This document shows, piece by piece, positions 1 through 5,110 of a DNA stretch of 5,695 nucleotides. Source of the DNA: Pseudomonadota bacterium (GTDB lineage: Bacteria > Pseudomonadota > Gammaproteobacteria > Xanthomonadales > Xanthomonadaceae); assembly GCA_023386795.1 (NCBI GenBank), contig JAEWJB010000113.1:1-5695 (forward strand), in the 5' to 3' direction. Made by a program: the position numbers and the translations under genes. Each line of letters starts with the position of its first letter. Position 1 is the first letter of the stretch. The notes beneath the pieces were generated by a model. That model was given only the letters and a program-made list of their open reading frames with translations. It did no database searches and was not told the DNA's origin.

Positions 1-702
1 GCCCCGGCCAGCACCGCGACCACGCCGGCCGAGACGACCGCCCCGGCCACCGGCGAACAGGCCGCCACCCCGGCGCCGGCCGAGGAAGGCCACCAGCCGC
101 CAGTCAACGCGCAGCCGCCGAGCGGCCCGGCGCCGGTCGAGGGCACCGATTACCTGGTGATCGAGGGCGGCCAGCCGTACCAGCAGGCCGCCGGCAAGAT
201 CGAGGTGGCCGAGGTGTTCGGCTATGTCTGCCCGGCGTGCTTCCGCTTCCAGCCGCTGATCGGGCCGTGGAAGGCGGGCCTGCCTTCGGACGTGCAGTTC
301 GTCTACGTGCCGGCGATGTTCGGCGGCACCTGGGATGACTACGCGCGCGCCTTCTACGCCGCCGAGACCCTGGGCGTGCAGGAGAAGACCCACGACGCGC
401 TGTACAACGCCATCCACGTCGAGCAGAGCCTGAAGGGCGAGCGCGGCAAGGATTCGGTGGAGGACATCGCCAAGTTCTACGCCAAGTACGGCGTGGACCC
501 GAAGCAGTTCGCCGACACCATGGCCAGCTTCGGCGTTGCCGCCAAGACCAACCGCGCCAAGCAGTTCGCCGCGCGCAGCAAGATCACCGGCACGCCGTCG
601 CTGATCGTCAACGGCAAGTACCTGGTCAAGGGCACGAGCTACCAGGACATGCTGCGCATCGCCGACCACCTGATCGCGCGCGAGCGGGCGGCCAAGCAGT
701 AA
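1..702 (+). CDS. DsbA-like thiol:disulfide oxidoreductase (5' end outside window)
   Basis: This is a partial thioredoxin-fold protein; 233 codons are visible and the start lies upstream. DsbA-type proteins oxidise cysteine pairs in proteins exported to the periplasm. Seen: codons 1-46 are a low-complexity Pro/Ala/Thr/Glu linker, followed by a beta strand (VAEVFGY) and the active site CPAC at 229-240 (codons 77-80). A helical insertion (about codons 105-185, with the DsbA-like pattern ARAFYAAETLG) follows, then the cis-proline loop TGTP (Pro at 595-597) running into SLIVNGKY. The reading frame is open from base 1 and ends in TAA. The CPAC dipeptide differs from CPHC of E. coli DsbA. The linker suggests a signal peptide or lipoprotein anchor upstream, holding the domain away from the membrane (inference). 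The EEP gene begins 18 nt downstream, so the two are probably in one transcript. Family assignment is firm; whether it is the main DsbA or a specialised paralogue cannot be told here. Confidence 0.93.
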   Translation, partial: APASTATTPAETTAPATGEQAATPAPAEEGHQPPVNAQPPSGPAPVEGTDYLVIEGGQPYQQAAGKIEVAEVFGYVCPACFRFQPLIGPWKAGLPSDVQFVYVPAMFGGTWDDYARAFYAAETLGVQEKTHDALYNAIHVEQSLKGERGKDSVEDIAKFYAKYGVDPKQFADTMASFGVAAKTNRAKQFAARSKITGTPSLIVNGKYLVKGTSYQDMLRIADHLIARERAAKQ

Positions 703-720
703 GCAACAAGGCGTCTTACG

Positions 721-1497
721 GTGTCCGATTCCCCCACGAACACGCGCAGGCTGCGGCTGCTGACGGCCAACATCCAGGCCGGCAGCAGCACGCGGCGCTA
801 TAGCGACTACGTGACCCGCAGCTGGTCGCACGCGTTGCCGATGGGGCGCAAGCGCAGCAGCCTGGACACCATCGCGCAGCTGGCCGGCGACCGCGACATC
901 GTCGGGCTCAACGAGTCCGACCCTGGCAGCCTGCGTTCGGGCTTCACCAACCAGACCCATTACCTGGCCGAGCGGGCGGGCTTCCATTACTGGAGCCACC
1001 AGCCGAACCGGCGCATGGGCGGCGTGGCCTCCAGTGCCAACGGCCTGTTGAGCAAGCTGGAGCCGGTGGAGGTGCAGGACCATGCGTTGCCCGGCCGCAT
1101 CGGTGGCCGCGGCATCCTGCTGGCGAAGTTCGGCGAAGGTGCGCAGGGCTTGGCGGTGGCGGTGGCGCATCTGTCGCTGGGCGCCAATTCGCGGCTGGCG
1201 CAGTTGTCCTTCATCGCCGAGCTGTTGTCCGATCACCCGAACGCGGTGCTGATGGGCGACTTCAACTGCGTGGCCGACCGGCCGGAGATGCAGGTGCTGT
1301 ATCGCCGCACGCGTTTGCAGCCACCTTCTTCGACGGTGCTCACCTTTCCCAGCTGGCGGCCTGAGCGGGCGATTGACCACATCCTCGTCAGCGAGGGGCT
1401 GGGTATCGGGGCCACCGAGGCGATTCCCGCCGCGTTCTCCGACCATCTCGCGATCGGGATGGAACTCGACGTGCCTTCGGAATTGCTCAAGCGCTAA
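721..1497 (+). CDS. Endonuclease/exonuclease/phosphatase (EEP) family protein
   Basis: This is a complete 258-residue protein of the metal-dependent EEP fold (DNase I, exonuclease III, phosphodiesterases), which hydrolyses phosphoester bonds with Mg2+ or Mn2+. All core motifs are visible: TANIQAG (Asn17), LNESD (metal ligand Glu65), AHLSLG followed by R158/Q161 (His150), MGDFN (Asp180, Asn182), AIDHIL (Asp219, His220) and FSDH (Asp241, catalytic His242). The enzyme therefore looks catalytically intact. No signal peptide or membrane segment is seen, so it is probably cytoplasmic. The GTG start at 721 places the first beta strand at residue 11; a weak ribosome-binding site (AAGGCG, 708-713) lies 7 nt upstream. 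Starting at the next GTG (811) or ATG (841) would delete the Asn17 motif. Substrate is unknown: DNA, RNA, phospholipid and small phosphodiesters are all possible. The stop codon lies in a 7-bp tandem repeat. Confidence 0.92.
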   Translation: MSDSPTNTRRLRLLTANIQAGSSTRRYSDYVTRSWSHALPMGRKRSSLDTIAQLAGDRDIVGLNESDPGSLRSGFTNQTHYLAERAGFHYWSHQPNRRMGGVASSANGLLSKLEPVEVQDHALPGRIGGRGILLAKFGEGAQGLAVAVAHLSLGANSRLAQLSFIAELLSDHPNAVLMGDFNCVADRPEMQVLYRRTRLQPPSSTVLTFPSWRPERAIDHILVSEGLGIGATEAIPAAFSDHLAIGMELDVPSELLKR

Positions 1498-1518
1498 GCG
1501 CTAAGCGCTAAGCGCTGA
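1491..1518 (+). repeat. 7-bp tandem repeat over the EEP stop codon
   Basis: Four consecutive heptamers: GCGCTAA at 1491-1497, 1498-1504 and 1505-1511, then GCGCTGA at 1512-1518. The first copy contains the EEP stop codon. Because 7 is not a multiple of 3, the copies place TAA in all three forward frames (1495, 1502, 1509) and TGA back in the first (1516). Each unit junction also forms the palindrome AGCGCT. It probably arose by slippage or duplication of the last codons (Lys-Arg-stop). Confidence 0.97.
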
Positions 1519-1581
1519 GGGCGCGTTGCGCACTTGGGTTTCCGGCGCGCTTTGAGTGCGGCTGTTCGATTCTGGTCGCGC

Positions 1582-1701
1582 GGCGTTCGGGGCCAGGGCC
1601 TTATCGGGGGACGGCCGAAAGCGGCCATCCATGGCCTCGGGCCTCGGTCGGCGGCATCCATGCCGCCTCACGCCCCCGATAAGGCCCTGGCCCCGAACGC
1701 C
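1582..1701. repeat. Nested palindrome A: 29-bp perfect inverted repeat enclosing two hairpins
   Basis: The arms 1582-1610 and 1673-1701 are perfectly complementary over 29 bp. The 62 nt between them hold two more palindromes: GGCCAT-CC-ATGGCC (1623-1636) and GGCGGCAT-CC-ATGCCGCC (1650-1667). Both have the identical 8-nt tip CATCCATG (1626-1633 and 1655-1662). Folded as RNA or extruded as DNA this would be a three-way junction: one long stem and two short hairpins. It starts 84 nt after the EEP stop codon. There is no U-tract after the long stem on either strand, so it is not by itself a typical intrinsic terminator. No transposase or target duplication is seen. It may belong to a repetitive extragenic element family, but that needs genome comparison. 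Confidence 0.92.
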
Positions 1702-1732
1702 CCCACAAAATCCCTCGACCGGCCACAAAGGC

Positions 1733-1779
1733 AAAACGCCCTCACCAGCGAGGGCGCCCGCTTTTGCTTTTGCTTTTGC
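1733..1779 (+). terminator. Probable intrinsic terminator, likely bidirectional
   Basis: A 7-bp GC-rich stem, CGCCCTC (1737-1743) with GAGGGCG (1750-1756), has a 6-nt loop ACCAGC. It is preceded by AAAA (1733-1736) and followed, after CCCGC, by T-rich sequence (TTTTGC three times, 1762-1779). GCAAAA at 1731-1736 can also pair with TTTTGC at 1762-1767, extending the stem around a 5-nt bulge. On the minus strand the same hairpin is followed by TTTTGCCTTT, so it could end both the dsbA-like/EEP transcript and the receptor transcript. The gap before the plus-strand T-tract makes it non-ideal. Confidence 0.6.
1762..1779 (+). repeat. TTTTGC tandem repeat, three copies
   Basis: Three exact tandem copies of TTTTGC stand at 1762-1767, 1768-1773 and 1774-1779, followed by TCTT. 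This T-rich run is conspicuous in GC-rich surroundings. It probably serves as the extended T-tract of the adjacent terminator and may vary in copy number by slippage. Confidence 0.95.
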
Positions 1780-1781
1780 TC

Positions 1782-1822
1782 TTCCCCACCCCCAAGCCGC
1801 GCTTCGTCATCGAAGTGGGGAA
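1782..1822. repeat. Small two-part hairpin between the terminator and palindrome B
   Basis: The outer stem TTCCCCA (1782-1788) pairs with TGGGGAA (1816-1822). An inner stem CTTCG (1802-1806) pairs with CGAAG (1811-1815) around the loop TCAT. The 3' side is continuous and the 5' side has a 13-nt bulge (1789-1801). It may add to transcription stop or RNA 3'-end stability for the convergent genes. It is weaker than the flanking palindromes and partly could be chance. Confidence 0.6.
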
Positions 1823-1833
1823 ATGAGGCGCCT

Positions 1834-1944
1834 GGCCTCGTCCTGCCGGGGATGGGCGTCAGTGGGCCATGGATGGCCCACGACGGTTCGTAGAGACAGG
1901 ATGTCGTCCCGAACCGGGACGCCCATCCCCGGCAGGGCGAGGCC
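1834..1944. repeat. Nested palindrome B: 27-bp inverted repeat enclosing hairpins
   Basis: The arms 1834-1860 and 1918-1944 pair over 27 bp with a single T/G exception (1841 with 1937). Inside are GTGGGCCAT-GG-ATGGCCCAC (1862-1881, 9-bp stem) and a second stem CGGTTCG (1884-1890) with CGAACCG (1910-1916), which encloses GACA-GGA-TGTC (1895-1905). The tips CATGGATG and ACAGGATGT both carry GGATG on the plus strand, the complement of the CATCC tips of palindrome A. The arm sequence is unrelated to that of A, but length (111 against 120 nt) and layout are alike. It ends 36 nt from the receptor stop codon. Confidence 0.92.
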
Positions 1945-1980
1945 CGTACCGTAAGTCAGCGCAATCGACCGCGCAAAACC

Positions 1981-4851
1981 TCAGAACCGCAGATCCGCCC
2001 GCAAATACCAATACCGCCCACCCGGAATATCGTAAGTAGACGGGTCATACCCATTGAGCGAGCACGACAGGCAGATCGGCGGATCCTTGTCGAACAGGTT
2101 GTTGACCCCGCCACTCAGCTGCAATCCCGACAGCCACTCGAAGCGATACCCCAGCTGCACGTCGCTGTACGTCACCGAGCCCATGTCATGCCGGTCGTTG
2201 ACCGGATCCGGGCATACCGGGAAATCCACCGCGTTGCCGCATGATTCGCGCAGGCCCGATACGTGGCGCATGCGCCAGGTGGCATTCCACGCCCCCAGGT
2301 TCCAGTCCAGCGCCAGGTTGCTGCTCCATTCCGGGATCGCGCTGTCGTTGACCTCCACGCCCGGCGACTGCGGCTGCCGCTGGCCCGCCGCACCTACCGC
2401 CTCGTAGCGACCCACGAAGGTGTTCTGCCAGGAAATCTTGAAGCGGCCGATCGTGGTGATCGGCAGCGTCCAGAAGACGTCGACGTCCCAGCCGTCGGTC
2501 TTGATCGAACCGAGGTTGGTCAGGCGGTTGTTGAAGCCGTTGATGCCGCCGGTGCTGGCCCGCGTGATGCCGTCGCAGTATTCGGCTGCCAGCGTCTGCA
2601 CGCACAGGTCCAGCTGGGTCTGCGCGTCGATTGCCTGGATGGCGTCGTCCACGTGGTGGCGATAGAACGTGGCCTCGATGTCGAAGCGGTCCGCCCACGG
2701 CGCGTTGTTGCCGAACCACGGGCTCCACACGAAGCCGGCGCTGAAGCTGCGCGCACGCTCCGGTTCCAGCGCGCGGTTGCCGCCGGTGGTCACCGAGATC
2801 TGCGGGTTGGCCTGCTGGAAGCCGGCCGGCACGCCGAGCGCGGCGCAATTGGCGGCATTGCCGCCGCCCGAGCACGGGTCCACCAGCACCAGGTCGGCAC
2901 GCGCGGCCGAACCGTACAGCTCGCCGATGGTCGGCGCGCGGAAGCCTTCGGCCCAACTCGTGCGCAGCACGAATTCATCGGTGACCTGCCAGCGCAGGCC
3001 GTACTTCGGCGTGAACTCGCTGCCGAAAGTCGAGTAGTCCGAATAGCGGCCGGCCAGGCTCAGGTCGAGGCGGTCGCCAAAGCGCTGGGCCGCGAACAGT
3101 GGCACGTTGAGTTCGACGTAGGCCTCGTTGACGTCGTAGCTGCCCGAGGTCGGCTGAGAGGGCACGCCGTTGTAGTGGCCCTCCACCGTCAGCGGGTCCG
3201 GCTGGTACCAGCCTTCGTAGCGACGGTGCTCGACACCGGCCGCGAAGGCCACCGCACCGGCCGGCAGCTGGAACAGTTCGCTGCTGAGGTTGGCGCTGAA
3301 AAGGCTCAGTTCGTTCTGGCTGCGGTCGTGCACGACGGGCTGGATCCAGCGCAGCATCTCCGGGGTGATGCTGCCGGCGCCACCGAAGATGTCCAGCGGC
3401 ACGCAGCCGGCCACTGCCGCGCAGGCGGCCGGGTCGCCCAGTGCCAGGGCGATGTTGTAGATGTCGTAGCTGCCGGTGTTGGTCTGCTCGGCCTTGCTGC
3501 GGCTGTACATCGCGTTGACGTCCCAGTACCACGTGCGCCAGGACGTTTCGAACGTGCCGATGAAGCCGGTGGCGAAGTAGTCCGTATCCACGCGCTGCTC
3601 GAACACGCGCGGACCGCCTTCCACCGGGCGGCGCCCGATCAGGATCAGGTTATCCGACGAATCCAGGTCGAAGCCGAACGGGTTGTACGGATTGGCCGCG
3701 GAAATGACGATGTTGTCGGCCAGCGGGTTGCCGGTGCCGGCCTCCGGCCCGAGGAAGATCGGCTCGGGCGCGGACTGGTTGCGCGATTCGCGGCGGTTGC
3801 CCAATGCCTTCAGGTACCACTGCACGTCGTCGTTGAAGAAGAACCGGAACTGGCCGAACACGCTCTTGCGCTCGGACGGCGTCAGCAGCAGGTTCTCGGT
3901 AGCGAAGTTGTAGCGGTCCGCGCTGCTGAAGCAGTGGTAGTCGTCGCTGCGCACGCAGCCGGCGCTGCCGTCGTATACCGGCGTGCCATTGCCGCCGGCA
4001 TTGGGCGTGAGCGACTGCTGCGCGCCGGTGTTGGGGTCGATGAAATCGAAGCGCCCGTCCGGCGTGGCCGAACTGCCCAGCGCCACGCCGGTGCCGGGCA
4101 CCGGATAGCGCGATTGCGCACGGTCGCGCGCCCACACCGGATCCTGCTTCACGTAGCTGGCGCCGAGGAACAGGCTGTAGCGGTCGGCCTGGGTGCCCCA
4201 CGCCAGGTCCACGCCGCGGCTGGTGCCGTCGCCTTCACCGTACTGGCCGTAGTTGAGCGTGACCTGCGCGCCTTCGAACTCGCGCCGGGTGATGATGTTC
4301 ACCACGCCGGCCACGGCGTCGGAGCCGTACAGCGCCGAGGCGCCATCCTCCAGCACCTCGATGCGGTCCACCAGCGCCAGCGGCAGCGTGTTGAGATCCA
4401 CCGAAGCACCCACGCCGGAGGCGGAGGACTCATTGACCCAGCGCACGCCGTCGACCAGCACCAGCACGCGCTTGGCGCCCAGGTGACGCAGGTCGACCTG
4501 CGCCGACCCCGCGCCCACGCCACCGCCGTCGGCCGGGAAGCCGAAATTGCCGGAGGAATTGAACTTGGTGTTGAGCGCCGAACCGGACGCGGTGAGCTGC
4601 TGCAATACCTCGCCCACCGACTGCAGGCCGGTGTGTTCGATGTCGGCGCGGGTCAGTGTCTGGATCGGCACCTGGCCCTGCATCTCGGCAGTCTTGATGC
4701 GCGTGCCGGTCACCTGGACCTTGTCCAGGGTGCGGGTGGCGTTGGCGGACTCATCGGGGCCGGCGTCCTGCGCCCACGCCGAATATGGCAGCAGCAGCGC
4801 GGTGGCCAGGGCGAGGGCGAGTCGGCAGGGATCGCGGCGCAGGATACTCAT
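1981..4851 (-). CDS. TonB-dependent outer-membrane receptor
   Basis: The 956-residue protein should form a 22-strand outer-membrane barrel with a plug, importing a ligand with TonB-ExbB-ExbD energy. Seen: a signal peptide (residues 1-27, basic RR then LALALATALLL, likely cut after AWA); a TonB-box-like LDKVQVTG (42-49); a plug domain (about 55-190) with VLVDGVR, DRIEVLEDGASALYGSDAVAGVVNIIT; and a barrel with FRAPTIGELYG (637-647), ALEPERARSFSAGF (694-707), VNNLFDKDPP (916-925) and a terminal Phe (LRADLRF). The frame stays open 77 codons further upstream, but ATG at 4849-4851 is chosen because it is followed by the signal peptide, preceded by a GGAG site, and the extension would cross the promoter. 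The mature protein has 12 cysteines in six close pairs. The substrate cannot be read from sequence; no siderophore, cobalamin or sugar locus lies beside it. It is divergent from the transglycosylase and convergent with the EEP gene. Confidence 0.95.
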   Translation of the reverse strand: MSILRRDPCRLALALATALLLPYSAWAQDAGPDESANATRTLDKVQVTGTRIKTAEMQGQVPIQTLTRADIEHTGLQSVGEVLQQLTASGSALNTKFNSSGNFGFPADGGGVGAGSAQVDLRHLGAKRVLVLVDGVRWVNESSASGVGASVDLNTLPLALVDRIEVLEDGASALYGSDAVAGVVNIITRREFEGAQVTLNYGQYGEGDGTSRGVDLAWGTQADRYSLFLGASYVKQDPVWARDRAQSRYPVPGTGVALGSSATPDGRFDFIDPNTGAQQSLTPNAGGNGTPVYDGSAGCVRSDDYHCFSSADRYNFATENLLLTPSERKSVFGQFRFFFNDDVQWYLKALGNRRESRNQSAPEPIFLGPEAGTGNPLADNIVISAANPYNPFGFDLDSSDNLILIGRRPVEGGPRVFEQRVDTDYFATGFIGTFETSWRTWYWDVNAMYSRSKAEQTNTGSYDIYNIALALGDPAACAAVAGCVPLDIFGGAGSITPEMLRWIQPVVHDRSQNELSLFSANLSSELFQLPAGAVAFAAGVEHRRYEGWYQPDPLTVEGHYNGVPSQPTSGSYDVNEAYVELNVPLFAAQRFGDRLDLSLAGRYSDYSTFGSEFTPKYGLRWQVTDEFVLRTSWAEGFRAPTIGELYGSAARADLVLVDPCSGGGNAANCAALGVPAGFQQANPQISVTTGGNRALEPERARSFSAGFVWSPWFGNNAPWADRFDIEATFYRHHVDDAIQAIDAQTQLDLCVQTLAAEYCDGITRASTGGINGFNNRLTNLGSIKTDGWDVDVFWTLPITTIGRFKISWQNTFVGRYEAVGAAGQRQPQSPGVEVNDSAIPEWSSNLALDWNLGAWNATWRMRHVSGLRESCGNAVDFPVCPDPVNDRHDMGSVTYSDVQLGYRFEWLSGLQLSGGVNNLFDKDPPICLSCSLNGYDPSTYDIPGGRYWYLRADLRF

Positions 4852-4855
4852 CCGG

Positions 4856-4866
4856 TCTCTCTCTCC
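4856..4866 (-). promoter_or_regulatory. Ribosome-binding site of the receptor gene
   Basis: On the minus strand the bases before ATG 4851 read GGAGAGAGAGACCGG. The GGAG (4863-4866) lies 11 nt from the start, and the repeated GAG offers closer alternatives. This purine run supports ATG 4849-4851 as the true start. Confidence 0.75.
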
Positions 4867-4918
4867 AAAGGGGATGGGACGGCCGCAGCGTCTCCCTGCG
4901 CCGCCGCGGCTTGCCTGC

Positions 4919-4930
4919 TTTGTAAACAAA
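4919..4930. promoter_or_regulatory. Short dyad over the receptor -10 box, possible operator
   Basis: TTTGT-AA-ACAAA is a 12-bp interrupted palindrome with 5-bp half-sites lying across the -10 hexamer of the receptor promoter. A repressor bound here would block the polymerase. The half-sites are short and no cognate regulator is in the window, so this is only suggestive. It does not match the Fur box as I know it. Confidence 0.3.
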
Positions 4931-4947
4931 TCGTGAAGCGGTGACAA
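4919..4947 (-). promoter_or_regulatory. Probable sigma70-type promoter of the receptor gene
   Basis: Read on the minus strand, TTGTCA (4942-4947, five of six bases of TTGACA) is followed by a 17-bp spacer and TACAAA (4919-4924, four of six of TATAAT). It is one of the few A/T-rich patches in the divergent spacer. Transcription would start near 4912, giving a leader of about 60 nt that contains the ribosome-binding site. Confidence 0.6.
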
Positions 4948-5096
4948 GCGTGTGGCGCGGGATAGTGCGGCCCGGCACGGGACGGCGCCGCAGGTGATCC
5001 GGCTTTTACCCGTTCGCGCGGCGGATTGTCCCGGTCGTGGTGGTACCGCGGGCCGCAAAATCACCGGCATCGTCACGACCATTCACCGTGGGCCGG

Positions 5097-5102
5097 TATC
5101 CT
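5097..5102 (+). promoter_or_regulatory. Possible -10 box of the transglycosylase gene
   Basis: TATCCT (four of six bases of TATAAT) ends 8 nt before ATG 5111. No good -35 hexamer is found at 16-18 bp spacing, and no Shine-Dalgarno sequence precedes the ATG. If real, transcription would begin at or just before the start codon and the mRNA would be leaderless or nearly so. The evidence is weak. Confidence 0.22.
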
Positions 5103-5110
5103 TCTTCGTC

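Larger units (their letters stand above)
1498..1980. other. Convergent intergenic region, no convincing gene
   Basis: These 483 nt separate the 3' ends of the EEP gene (+) and the TonB-dependent receptor (-). The short open frames here run through palindromes and tandem repeats and translate to Arg/Pro/Ala-rich or repeated FCFC peptides without domain character, so I call no gene. Contents in order: the 7-bp tandem repeat, nested palindrome A (1582-1701), an intrinsic terminator hairpin with three TTTTGC repeats (1733-1779), a smaller hairpin (1782-1822) and nested palindrome B (1834-1944). A weak 6-bp hairpin (1529-1534 with 1555-1560, 20-nt loop) may be chance. The last 36 nt before the receptor stop show nothing notable. 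Confidence 0.85.

Noticed and set aside
1491..1518. The heptamer array as a CRISPR or iteron array.
   Set aside because: The units are only 7 bp with no spacers, and no cas or replication gene is nearby.
1582..1944. Palindromes A and B as the two ends of one mobile element.
   Set aside because: Their arms do not match each other, no direct target duplication is seen and the 132 nt between them hold a terminator, not a transposase.
1534..1954. Open frames of 119 and 132 codons on the plus strand, and one of 77 codons on the minus strand, in the intergenic region.
   Set aside because: They run through palindrome arms and the TTTTGC repeats, overlap each other and show no ribosome-binding site or protein-like composition.
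2186..2956. A 256-codon minus-strand frame inside the receptor gene.
   Set aside because: It is a shifted frame of the receptor, very Arg-rich. The receptor frame is intact throughout, so there is no frameshift to explain it.
2263..4944. An 893-codon open frame on the plus strand, antisense to the receptor gene.
   Set aside because: Long antisense frames are common opposite GC-rich coding sequence. The translation is Ala/Val/Arg/His-rich without domains or signal sequence, while the minus-strand frame is a clear full-length receptor.
4852..5082. A 77-residue N-terminal extension of the receptor starting at 5082.
   Set aside because: It would put the signal peptide in the middle of the protein and cross the promoter and ribosome-binding site; its sequence is Arg/Pro-rich and featureless.
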